Below, in pieces: positions 1 to 6,135 of a stretch of 6,607 bases of DNA. The DNA comes from JALYUA01 sp038203955 (GTDB lineage: Bacteria; Acidobacteriota; Thermoanaerobaculia; UBA5066; Gp7-AA6). Positions within the stretch are counted from its first letter, which is position 1. Each line of letters begins with the position of its first letter. The DNA is taken from contig JBBRDK010000146.1 of assembly GCA_038203955.1 (NCBI GenBank), positions 1 to 6,607 of the forward strand, read 5' to 3'. The translations under genes were made by a program, and so were the position numbers. The notes under the pieces are model-generated. The model was given only the letters and a program-made list of their open reading frames with translations. It was not told where the DNA came from and searched no databases.

Positions 1-240
1 GAAGCCCGGGTTCGTCGCCGCGATGGCGTGCGCGTCCTGCACACGGCCCTCGCGATCGATCCGGCCGATGACCAGCACGTTGCCCTGCTTCTGGATCTTG
101 AGGAGACCCTCGGGGTACACGGGCTTCTGCTCGCGGCGCAGTGCCGCGCCGGTCACCTGGCCCGCGGCGCACGCCGCGATCCCGAAGGCGAGCGCGAAAA
201 CGAGAGAGACCGGCGGGACCCCGAAGGACGGTCGCCTCAT
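1..240 (-). CDS. TonB C-terminal-domain lipoprotein, 3' part cut off by the window edge
   Basis: The first 80 codons of a gene that runs off the left edge. It starts at an ATG that overlaps the lipA stop as ATGA, with GAGGGAG (minus strand, 251-257) ten bases upstream as a likely ribosome binding site. The N-terminus is basic (MRR), then a hydrophobic stretch ends in a lipobox-like I-A-A-C, so Cys24 is the predicted lipidated residue. After a short spacer, residues 40-80 (start PVYPEGLLKIQKQG, then VLVIGRIDREGRV and ending NPGF) read like the opening of a TonB C-terminal domain: a YPE start, a G-x-V strand and a D-x-x-G-x-V turn. In that family the domain contacts TonB-dependent receptors. 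Unusually, there is no transmembrane anchor with a Pro-rich spacer, as in classical TonB. The domain call rests on about 40 residues by eye; a general secreted lipoprotein is the alternative. Confidence 0.68.
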   Translation of the reverse strand, partial: MRRPSFGVPPVSLVFALAFGIAACAAGQVTGAALRREQKPVYPEGLLKIQKQGNVLVIGRIDREGRVQDAHAIAATNPGF

Positions 241-1160
241 GCGCCGGACGCTCCCTCGAGCGCGCGCCGGGCGTGGTACGACGAGCGGACGAGAGGTCCC
301 GCCTCGACGCGCGCGAATCCCATCGCTTCCCCCTGCTGCCGGAGCCGGTCGAATTCCGCGGGCGTGTAGTACCTCTCGACGGGCAGGCGGCGCGCGTGCG
401 GCTGCAGGTACTGCCCGAGCGTCGCGATGTCGCAGCCGGAGGCGCGCAGGTCGGCGAGAGTCGCGACGAGCTCGTCGATCGTCTCGCCGAGGCCGACCAT
501 GAGGCCGGACTTCGTCTTCAACGCCGAGCCGGCACTTCGCCGCCACCGGTCGGCGCGCGCGAGAAGCTCGAGCGACTGCTCGTACCGCGCCTCAGGGCGC
601 ACGCGGCGGTAGAGCCGCGGAACCGTCTCGGTGTTGTGGTTCAGGATCTCCGGCCCTTCGGCGAGGACGCACTCGAGGGCCGCCGGATTGCCCTGAAAAT
701 CCGGAATGTGGACCTCCACCGTGCAGCCCGGCACCCGCGCGCGGATTGCCCGGATCGTCGCGGCGAAATGACCGGCGCCTCCGTCGTCCAGGTCGTCGCG
801 ATTGACCGAGGTGACGACGGCGTGGGAGAGGCCGAGCTCGGCGGCCGCCTCAGCCACTCTCTCCGGCTCCTGCGGATCGAGCTCCCCGGGCCTGCCTTTC
901 CCCACCGCGCAGAAACCGCAGTGGCGCGTGCAGATGTCCCCCGCCAGCATGAAGGTGGCGGTGCGTTCTCTGGCCCAGCACTCGTGGATGTTCGGGCAGC
1001 GCGCTTCCTCGCATACGGTCACGAGAGAGAGGCGGCGCATCATCGCGCGCACTTCGTCGTACTCCCCGGTCGTGTTCAGACGCACCTTGAGCCACTCCGG
1101 GCGCTCTAGGCGCGACGGACGCAGGGGGGGCGCGGGGGGGAGAACGGGCAGGCTGCTCAC
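237..1160 (-). CDS. lipA: Lipoyl synthase LipA (radical SAM)
   Basis: Lipoyl synthase, 307 aa, the normal length for the family. It inserts two sulfur atoms into the octanoyl chain carried by lipoyl domains of 2-oxo acid dehydrogenases and GcvH. The auxiliary cluster motif is present as CEEARCPNIHECW (Cys50, Cys55, Cys61), and the radical SAM motif as CTRHCGFC (Cys77, Cys81, Cys84). Other family signatures are TSVNRDDLDDGG, EVHIPDF, LNHNTETV, KSGLMVGLGE and the C-terminal RSSYHA (292-297), whose serine is an auxiliary-cluster ligand in the family. All expected ligands are intact. The start is a GTG that overlaps the lipB stop as GTGA, indicating translational coupling; no strong ribosome binding site is visible. 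The N-terminal 20 residues are Pro-rich and variable, encoded partly by two C7 runs, so the exact start is less certain than the identity. It sits in an operon with lipB and an E2 subunit, its likely substrate protein. Confidence 0.97.
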   Translation of the reverse strand: MSSLPVLPPAPPLRPSRLERPEWLKVRLNTTGEYDEVRAMMRRLSLVTVCEEARCPNIHECWARERTATFMLAGDICTRHCGFCAVGKGRPGELDPQEPERVAEAAAELGLSHAVVTSVNRDDLDDGGAGHFAATIRAIRARVPGCTVEVHIPDFQGNPAALECVLAEGPEILNHNTETVPRLYRRVRPEARYEQSLELLARADRWRRSAGSALKTKSGLMVGLGETIDELVATLADLRASGCDIATLGQYLQPHARRLPVERYYTPAEFDRLRQQGEAMGFARVEAGPLVRSSYHARRALEGASGA

Positions 1161-1834
1161 GGGCCGATTATCTCGCGGGCGAAGATCTCCGAGAACCGTC
1201 CGCGGAACGCGGAAGCGACGCGCTCGAGCGTGGGCGTCTCGCCGAGCAGCCTTTCCATCGATGTCACGCCGCCGTCGACGATGCCGCAGGGGACGATGCC
1301 GAGAAATCCGGCGAGCGGCTCTGACGTCACGTTCAGGGCGAAGCCGTGCGTGGTGATCCAGCGCGAGATGTGGACGCCGATGGCCGCGATCTTGTCGTTT
1401 CCGACCCAGACGGACGTCACGCGGTCGGGCCGCGGCGACCGGGCGGAGGCGATCCCGAATTCCGCGAGCGTCGAGATGAGTGCCTCCTCCAGATCGGTGA
1501 CGTACGCCTTGACGTCCCGCCGATCCGGATCGAGATTCAAGATCGGGTAACCGACGAGCTGGCCCGGGCCGTGATACGTGACCTTGCCGCCGCGGTCCGT
1601 CTCGAAGAGCTCGATGCCGAGCTCGTGCCGCCGCTCGGGAGACATCAGCACGTCGGCCGCCGTCGCGTTTCTCCCGAGGGTGAAGACCGGCGCGTGCTCG
1701 AGCAGGAGCAGAGACTCGTCGGCACCCTCCGCGACGGCGTTCGCCGCTTCCTGCTGGAGCCGGAGGCCTTCCGCGTAGGAGATCCGCCCGAGCCAGCGGG
1801 CCTTAACCGTCCGCCGAGCCGTCGCGACCGTCAT
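1157..1834 (-). CDS. lipB: Octanoyl-[ACP]:protein N-octanoyltransferase LipB
   Basis: Octanoyltransferase, 225 aa, the usual size. It moves the octanoyl group from acyl carrier protein to the lipoyl-domain lysine, giving the substrate for LipA. Family signatures in order are HAPVFTLGRNA (47-57), RGGKVTYHGPGQLVGYP (81-97), NDKIAAIG (146-153) with the catalytic Lys148, HGFALNV (163-169) and IVPCGI (180-185) with the catalytic Cys183. The Cys/Lys pair and the HGPGQ motif are intact, so the enzyme should be active. The ATG start overlaps the stop of the upstream glycosyltransferase as ATGA, and there is no Shine-Dalgarno sequence just upstream, so expression probably depends on coupling. The stop overlaps the lipA GTG. 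The lipB-lipA pair is a common arrangement; being downstream of an E2 gene ties it to complex assembly. Confidence 0.96.
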   Translation of the reverse strand: MTVATARRTVKARWLGRISYAEGLRLQQEAANAVAEGADESLLLLEHAPVFTLGRNATAADVLMSPERRHELGIELFETDRGGKVTYHGPGQLVGYPILNLDPDRRDVKAYVTDLEEALISTLAEFGIASARSPRPDRVTSVWVGNDKIAAIGVHISRWITTHGFALNVTSEPLAGFLGIVPCGIVDGGVTSMERLLGETPTLERVASAFRGRFSEIFAREIIGP

Positions 1835-3195
1835 AGGGACAGGAGTCTAGCGCCGCCCGGCACGCCGTAGAGAAGAAGGATCGGATCCCAGTAGGGAATC
1901 CGGTATCGCCAGACGACGATGATCAGCGCGTGCGAAGCCATGCTGACGGCGAGGGCTCCGAGCGCGAACCGGCGCACACCCCGCCGGTGGGCCGATCGAA
2001 ATCCGACGGCGGCGAGCACGTACAGGATCCCGTAGTAAAGACCGGTCAACCAGACGATCCCCGCCGAGCGGAACCACGTCGTCGGATAGGGCCTCAACCA
2101 GAACCAGCCTTTGCGGAGCAGGAGCCGGAGAGAGGCGCCGGGATCCGCCCGGATGTCCTGCAGCGCCATGTCTCGAAAGGCCCGGGCGCGCTGGCGAGGG
2201 GAAAGAGCTCCCCCGGCCTCGACTTCGCCGAGTCTCTTCCTGATGTCCGTGTCTTCGGCGGTGACCCACGCCGCGTACTCTTCCCGGCTCCGCAGGGCGT
2301 AATACCGGCGGGCCCACACGGAGTTTCCCTCGTAGAAGGCCCGGCCGTCCGCGTCGCTGACAGGAATGATCTCGTGGAAGACGACGGCGTTGCGGAGAGT
2401 CCAGGGTCCCACGGAAAACAGCACTCCCAGGAGGGCCGCTCCGGCGATGTGGCTACGGACGCGGAAAGGGTAGCGGCGATCGGCGAGGGGAGCGAGAAGA
2501 AAAGGAACCAGGGCGAGAGAAGTGGGCCTCGTGAGCGCGGAGAGGCCCAAAGCTCCTCCCGCGAGCAGAGCGAGCGTCGAGGAAGGGCGGTCGACGGCGG
2601 CCAGGAGCAGAAACGCGGCTGCCAGAAGAAGGACGAGGAAGAGAGGCTCACTCTGGACGTCGCTCGCGATCAGCACCAGTCCGGGAGCCAGCGCCGCGGC
2701 GACGCCCGTCGCCAGAGCGATCCGTCGGGATCGAAAGACGCGCGCCGAGAGGGCGGCGAGCATGAGCACCGCGACGGAGCCGAGCGCGACGTTGGCGAGC
2801 TTCGCCAGCACGAGTCGCTGCGGATGACCGAGGGTGGCGAGGACGAGAAAAGCGGGGTATCCGGGAGGGCGGAAGAATCCGACGTCCGTCGTGCTCGGAT
2901 ACCGGCCCGTCTGGACGAGCGCCTCTGCCGCGTAGAGATAGGCCGGCGCATCCCCGAACTGGACCGCGCCGAGTCCGACCTGCAGCGCGAGAGCCAGCCG
3001 CGCCGCGGCGGCGAGGACCAGGATCAGTCCGAGCGCGCGCGGTCCCAGGCGCGGGACGGGCGGCGAGAGCCGCGTTCCGCTGCCGCCCGGATCGTCCTCG
3101 CCCGCTCGCCGGACGCCCGCGGCGGCCGCGTCAGCCGAGGTCGAACTCGCCTTTCTCAAGAGTCTTCTTGACGCTCGCGAGGAAGCGGTCCGCAT
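1831..3195 (-). CDS. Family-39-like (GT-C) integral membrane glycosyltransferase
   Basis: A polytopic membrane protein of up to 454 aa with GT-C glycosyltransferase features (ArnT/PMT-like, dolichyl-phosphate-mannose mannosyltransferase-type annotations). These enzymes move a sugar from a polyprenyl-phosphate donor to an acceptor on the outer face of the inner membrane. From the first ATG, a TM segment covers about 53-72. The first external loop holds GDAPAYLYAAE with the acidic Asp82, followed by GFFRPPGYPAFL. The SEPLF motif is at 182-186, LTRPTSL at 221-227, PWTLRN at 264-269, and a late RYRIPYWDP at 430-438, with about eight further hydrophobic helices between. Sugar and acceptor cannot be read from sequence. 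The ATG at 3195 gives a 65-base overlap with the E2 gene and a hydrophilic, poorly conserved-looking leader. An in-frame TTG at 3157-3159 would cut the overlap to 29 bases. The 3' end overlaps lipB as ATGA. No lipoate role is apparent. Confidence 0.82.
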   Translation of the reverse strand: MRTASSRASRRLLRKASSTSADAAAAGVRRAGEDDPGGSGTRLSPPVPRLGPRALGLILVLAAAARLALALQVGLGAVQFGDAPAYLYAAEALVQTGRYPSTTDVGFFRPPGYPAFLVLATLGHPQRLVLAKLANVALGSVAVLMLAALSARVFRSRRIALATGVAAALAPGLVLIASDVQSEPLFLVLLLAAAFLLLAAVDRPSSTLALLAGGALGLSALTRPTSLALVPFLLAPLADRRYPFRVRSHIAGAALLGVLFSVGPWTLRNAVVFHEIIPVSDADGRAFYEGNSVWARRYYALRSREEYAAWVTAEDTDIRKRLGEVEAGGALSPRQRARAFRDMALQDIRADPGASLRLLLRKGWFWLRPYPTTWFRSAGIVWLTGLYYGILYVLAAVGFRSAHRRGVRRFALGALAVSMASHALIIVVWRYRIPYWDPILLLYGVPGGARLLSL

Positions 3196-4690
3196 CCGCT
3201 CCGTCGATCAGGCGGTGGTCGAAGGAGAGCGCGAGGTAGCCGACGGTCCGTATGCCGAGCGCGTCGTTGCCGTTCTCGTCGGTGATCACGACCGGCCTCT
3301 TTTCGATCGTGCCGACGCCCAGAATGGCGACCTGCGGCTGCGGGATGATCGGCGTCCCGAACAGCGAGCCGAAGACGCCCGGGTTGGTGACGGTGAAAGT
3401 TCCGCCCTGGATTTCCTCCGGCTTCAAGCGCTTCGCGCGCGCTCTCTCGGCCAGGTCCGTGGTGGCGCGCGCCAGGCCGAGGATCGACTTCTCATCCGCG
3501 TTCTTGATCACCGGCACGATCAGACCCCAGTCGAGGGCAACCGCCATCCCGAGATGGATGTCTTTGTGGTACACGATGTTCTCGCCGTCGATCGATCCGT
3601 TGACCTGGGGGAACTCCTTCAGTGACTGGACACAGGCGCGGAAGATGAACGGGAGGTACGTCAGCTTCACCCCGTTCTTTTCGAAGAACGCGTCCTTGTT
3701 CTTCTCGCGGAGCCGTGCGATGGCGCTGTAGTCGACCTGGAAGACGGTCGTCACGTGCGCGGACGTGCGCTTGGACAGGATCATGTTCTCGGCGGTGATG
3801 CGCCGGATCTTTGTCATCGGCACGACTTCGTCCCGATCCGTGACCGGGAGCGGGGCGGGCCTCGCGGCGGGGGCGCTTTCCGCGCGGCCGGCGGCCGGCG
3901 CTGCCGCGGGAGCCGGGGCCGCCGATGCCGCCGCCGCCGGACGAGCCGGGGCCGCTGCCGAGGGCGGGGCCGGGGCTGCGGCCGCCGCCGGACGATTCTC
4001 GATGAAGGACAGGATGTCATTTTTCGTGACGCGGCTGTGAATGCCCGTCCCTTCGATCTCTCCGATCTCGACCCCGTGCTCCTGAGCGATCTTCCGGACG
4101 AGCGGAGAGGAGCGCTGGCGAATGCGCTCCTCGATCGACTCGACTTCTCCGCCGGCTGTCCGGGGAGCGGCCGGACCGCCGCCGGGGGCGTCCGCGACGG
4201 GAGCAGCCGGTCGAGCGGGAGGAGCGGCCGGCGCCGGACCGCCCGATTTCTCCGCGGCCGCTGGGGCCGGAGGCGCCGCCGCCGGGGGCGCGGGAGCGGC
4301 AGCGGGCTGCGCCGCGGAAAGAGGCGGCTTCGGCGGAGGGGGGGCTTCCTTCTTCGGCGCGACGGGGACTTCCTTCGGAGCCGGCGGCGCTTCCGGGGCC
4401 GGGGCAGGGGCGGGAGCGGCCGCTTCGGCCGGAGCGCCGACGCTCTGCTCGCCGGCCTCGCCGATCGATGCCACGACCGTGTTGATCGCGACCGTCGCTC
4501 CCTCCTGGACCTTGATGTCGAGGAGGGTGCCGGCGACGGGGGAGGGGATCTCGGCGTCGACCTTGTCCGTCGAGATCTCGAAGATCGGCTCGTCCCGTTT
4601 GACGGGATCGCCAACTTTTTTCAACCACTTGGTGATCGTTCCCTCGGCGATCGATTCGCCCATCTGCGGCATGATGACGTCGGTAGCCAT
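3131..4690 (-). CDS. sucB: Dihydrolipoamide acyltransferase, E2 of a 2-oxo acid dehydrogenase complex
   Basis: E2 core subunit, 519 aa, which takes the acyl group from E1 on its swinging lipoyl arm and passes it to CoA. Residues 1-78 are a lipoyl domain (MPQMGESIAEGTITKWL) with the lipoylation site Lys43 in STDKVDAE. Residues 79-185 are an Ala/Pro linker. Residues 193-233 are the peripheral E3-binding domain (SSPLVRKIAQEHGVEI, then GTGIHSRVTKNDI). A second Ala/Pro linker covers 234-281. Residues 285-519 are the catalytic acyltransferase domain, with the active-site DHRLIDG (His492, Asp496) and FGTPIIPQPQVAILGVG. The reading frame stays open to 4909, but the ATG at 4690 begins the lipoyl domain exactly and has AGGGAG just upstream. 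The C-terminus (LIDGADADRFL, ending EKGEFDLG) resembles actinobacterial SucB/DlaT, so succinyl, acetyl or branched-chain specificity is not settled and the symbol is provisional. No E1 or E3 gene lies in the window. It leads the operon containing lipB and lipA. Confidence 0.93.
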   Translation of the reverse strand: MATDVIMPQMGESIAEGTITKWLKKVGDPVKRDEPIFEISTDKVDAEIPSPVAGTLLDIKVQEGATVAINTVVASIGEAGEQSVGAPAEAAAPAPAPAPEAPPAPKEVPVAPKKEAPPPPKPPLSAAQPAAAPAPPAAAPPAPAAAEKSGGPAPAAPPARPAAPVADAPGGGPAAPRTAGGEVESIEERIRQRSSPLVRKIAQEHGVEIGEIEGTGIHSRVTKNDILSFIENRPAAAAAPAPPSAAAPARPAAAASAAPAPAAAPAAGRAESAPAARPAPLPVTDRDEVVPMTKIRRITAENMILSKRTSAHVTTVFQVDYSAIARLREKNKDAFFEKNGVKLTYLPFIFRACVQSLKEFPQVNGSIDGENIVYHKDIHLGMAVALDWGLIVPVIKNADEKSILGLARATTDLAERARAKRLKPEEIQGGTFTVTNPGVFGSLFGTPIIPQPQVAILGVGTIEKRPVVITDENGNDALGIRTVGYLALSFDHRLIDGADADRFLASVKKTLEKGEFDLG

Positions 4691-4694
4691 GCGT

Positions 4695-4700
4695 CTCCCT
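4695..4700 (-). promoter_or_regulatory. Ribosome binding site of the E2 gene
   Basis: Minus strand AGGGAG lies four bases before the ATG at 4690. It decides the start. The open frame upstream to 4909 encodes Arg/Gly/Pro-rich sequence without family resemblance, while the lipoyl domain begins right at this ATG. Confidence 0.75.
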
Positions 4701-4712
4701 TTGCAGCCGGCA

Positions 4713-4741
4713 AGCATAGGCGAAAGAGATGCCGGGCGAAA
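4713..4741 (-). promoter_or_regulatory. Possible promoter of the E2-lipB-lipA operon
   Basis: Minus strand TATGCT (4713-4718) matches four of six positions of the TATAAT -10 box. A weak TTTCGC lies 17 bases upstream (4736-4741), so only the -10 is convincing. Initiation about seven bases downstream would leave a short leader of roughly 15 nt carrying the AGGGAG ribosome binding site. Two exact CTTTCGCC words (4719-4726 and 4735-4742) flank the spacer. The call rests on visual matching to a sigma-70 consensus, in a lineage where that consensus may not hold well. Confidence 0.3.
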
Positions 4742-4913
4742 GCTGAGGCGGCGAAGGAACGGCGAATGCGAGCATGTTTGCGGAGGAGGCGTCCGGTGCT
4801 TCGCCCCGCCCTTCGCCGGCACCCTCGCCGCCCGTCCACCGTCCGCCGACCCCTGGCCACCGTTGACCGAAATCGCCGGGACGACTCCGCCCGCCCGCCG
4901 TAGGTTCACGGCG

Positions 4914-4919
4914 AAGGAG
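4914..4919 (+). promoter_or_regulatory. Ribosome binding site of the first Lia-like gene
   Basis: AAGGAG, a strong Shine-Dalgarno match, ends seven bases before the ATG at 4927. It is the best ribosome binding site in the window and fixes this start. Confidence 0.8.
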
Positions 4920-4926
4920 ACGAACG

Positions 4927-5325
4927 ATGCGATACGACGATGACCGTAAAAGGACCTCCCGCGTGGTGGCGGGAGCGCTCCTTCTTCTCGTGGGCGGCCT
5001 GTTTCTCTTCCAGAACCTGGGGCTCATTCACGCGGGCCGGCTCGGCGACTACTGGCCGCTGCTTCTCGTGTGGCTCGGACTGACCCGCCTGCTCGGACCC
5101 CGCCGCGCGCATCACTTCGCGTCGGGCGCCGTGCTGCTCGTTCTGGGCGTCCTCTTCCAGCTCGACCGGCTCGGGGTCTTCTGGTTCCACATCCACGACT
5201 TCTGGCCGGTGCTTCTGGTCATCGCGGGAGTCGCTCTGATCACCGAGTCCTACTTCGTGCGGCGTTGGAACGACGAGGGCGCGGTCGGCGGCGGCTCGCC
5301 GGCGGGCCCGGAGTCCCGTCCATGA
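4927..5325 (+). CDS. Four-TM membrane protein, LiaI/LiaF-like transmembrane domain only
   Basis: A 132-aa integral membrane protein with a charged N-terminus (MRYDDDRKR) and four hydrophobic helices at roughly 13-30, 42-57, 66-80 and 92-107. It ends in a short Gly/Pro-rich tail. It consists of two similar halves of about 40 residues, each a helix, a short loop, then an aromatic-Trp-Pro motif opening the next helix (YWP at 42-44, FWP at 92-94). This is the pattern of the LiaI/LiaF-like transmembrane domain (DUF5668-type). There are no catalytic residues or extracytoplasmic domain, so a structural or partner role in envelope stress sensing is an inference from the neighbours. It aligns without gaps to the N-terminal half of the next gene. 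The stop overlaps that gene's start as ATGA. It is first in the operon, behind a strong ribosome binding site. Confidence 0.85.
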   Translation: MRYDDDRKRTSRVVAGALLLLVGGLFLFQNLGLIHAGRLGDYWPLLLVWLGLTRLLGPRRAHHFASGAVLLVLGVLFQLDRLGVFWFHIHDFWPVLLVIAGVALITESYFVRRWNDEGAVGGGSPAGPESRP

Positions 5326-6104
5326 GCTGCGCCGGCTCTCCGAGGGTGACGGGGCGCATCATCGCCGGGGGGATGCTGATCCTCCTGGGCCTCGTCTTCA
5401 CGCTCGACAACTTCGGCGTAATCGACGCGGGAGACGTCTTCCGCTACTGGCCGCTCATCATCGTCGGCTTCGGACTGCTGAAAGTCTCGCAGTCGCGCGC
5501 GACCGAGCAGCGCATCGCCGGCATCGTCATCACCGGCGTCGGCCTCCTCCTTCTGGCGCGGAGTCTCCGGATTCTTCCCTTCGGGATGCGGCAGCTCTGG
5601 CCGGTCTTCCTCCTGCTCTTTGGCGCGATCCTGATCTGGCGATCTCTGAGGGGGAGAGGATCTCGCGGGCCGACCGCCGCGGACCTCCCGGGGGAGGACG
5701 TTCTCGCGGGCGCCCGCGGCAGGCTCGCCGGCATGCGGGGGGAAACGGTCGCGGGCTCGACGCTGAACGAATTCGCGCTGATGGGTGGAGGAGATCGCGT
5801 GGTCCGCAGCCAGGACTTCCGCGGCGGCGAGGTCACCGCGATCATGGGAGGCTTTCAGATCGACCTTCGGGGCGCGGCGATCGGCGGCGACGCCGCGGAG
5901 CTCGAGGTCTTCACGCTCTGGGGCGGCGTCGATCTTCGAGTACCGGAGGACTGGAACGTCGTGGTCCGCGGGGTCCCGGTGCTCGGCGTGTTCTCGAGCT
6001 CGACCCGCAGCGCGGGATCGGCGGTCTCCGAGGGCCGCGTTCCGGGAAAGACGCTGATCGTCAAGGGGATGTCGATCATGGGCGGCGTCGAAGTCAAGAA
6101 CTGA
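5322..6104 (+). CDS. LiaF-like cell-envelope stress protein (4-TM plus C-terminal LiaF domain)
   Basis: A 260-aa protein with four N-terminal TM helices (about 12-30, 42-56, 64-80, 92-107), a hydrophilic linker (about 108-140) and a soluble C-terminal domain (about 141-260). The TM region repeats a 2-TM module twice, with Trp-Pro at 43-44 and 93-94. The C-terminal domain shows the repeating beta-strand motif of the LiaF/YvqF 'cell wall-active antibiotics response' family: AIMGGFQIDLRGA (173-185), LWGGVDLRVPEDWNV (199-213) and SIMGGVEVKN (251-260). In Bacillus, LiaF restrains the LiaS kinase until cell-wall stress; the same role here is inferred. The open frame extends back to 5070. The ATG at 5322 is preferred because GGAG (5310-5313) precedes it, it overlaps the previous stop as ATGA, and it aligns residue for residue with the previous protein. 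A sensor kinase gene follows 31 bases downstream. Confidence 0.88.
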   Translation: MSCAGSPRVTGRIIAGGMLILLGLVFTLDNFGVIDAGDVFRYWPLIIVGFGLLKVSQSRATEQRIAGIVITGVGLLLLARSLRILPFGMRQLWPVFLLLFGAILIWRSLRGRGSRGPTAADLPGEDVLAGARGRLAGMRGETVAGSTLNEFALMGGGDRVVRSQDFRGGEVTAIMGGFQIDLRGAAIGGDAAELEVFTLWGGVDLRVPEDWNVVVRGVPVLGVFSSSTRSAGSAVSEGRVPGKTLIVKGMSIMGGVEVKN

Positions 6105-6133
6105 TGAAAACGCGGTCGAAGTGAAAAGCTGAT
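6087..6133 (+). repeat. Diverged short direct repeat at the LiaF-like/kinase junction
   Basis: The 19 bases ending the LiaF-like gene (6087-6105: VEVKN codons, stop TGA and one T) recur at 6115-6133 with 16 of 19 positions identical, again ending in TGAT. The second copy would encode VEVKS-stop. The 28-base offset puts it out of frame with the gene. It looks like a partial duplication of the gene's 3' end, since diverged; chance similarity cannot be excluded at this length. Confidence 0.5.
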
Positions 6134-6135
6134 TC

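Larger units (their letters stand above)
4691..4926. other. Divergent intergenic region between the two operons
   Basis: The only sizeable noncoding stretch in the window. It must hold the promoters of both the E2 operon (leftward) and the Lia-like operon (rightward). It contains repeated GGCGAA words at 4719, 4735, 4750, 4761 and 4910, with inverse copies (CTTCGCC) at 4799-4805 and 4811-4817. It also contains a 9-base perfect inverted repeat, CGGCGAAGG (4749-4757) with CCTTCGCCG (4810-4818). A TTGACC at 4863-4868 resembles a -35 box for the rightward operon, but no fitting -10 follows. No small gene is convincing here. Confidence 0.7.

Noticed and set aside
141..1109. A 322-codon plus-strand open frame opposite lipA
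   Set aside because: Antisense shadow: the lipA frame carries all iron-sulfur ligands and signatures, and this frame has none of its own.
1930..3171. A 413-codon plus-strand open frame opposite the glycosyltransferase gene
   Set aside because: Its product is Arg/Glu/Ser/Gly-rich without hydrophobic cores or motifs. It is the antisense shadow of a GC-rich coding sequence whose minus-strand product has clear membrane helices and family motifs.
4863..4868. TTGACC as the -35 box of the rightward operon
   Set aside because: It matches five of six -35 positions, but the bases 16-18 further on (around 4885-4892) are all C/G-rich with no -10-like hexamer. TAGGTT at 4901-4906 is too far away.
3755..4903. 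A 382-codon plus-strand open frame, and other long frames over the E2 linkers
   Set aside because: The Ala/Pro-coding GC-rich repeats suppress stop codons in all frames. The translations are Arg/Gly repeats, while the minus-strand frame encodes a complete E2.
4691..4909. N-terminal extension of the E2 gene upstream of the ATG at 4690
   Set aside because: The extra 73 residues have no family resemblance. The lipoyl domain begins at the ATG at 4690, which has its own AGGGAG.
5070..5321. Upstream extension of the LiaF-like frame to 5070
   Set aside because: It would overlap the first Lia-like gene by more than 250 bases with Arg/Pro-rich sequence. The ATG at 5322 has a ribosome binding site, an ATGA overlap and gapless alignment with the paralogue.
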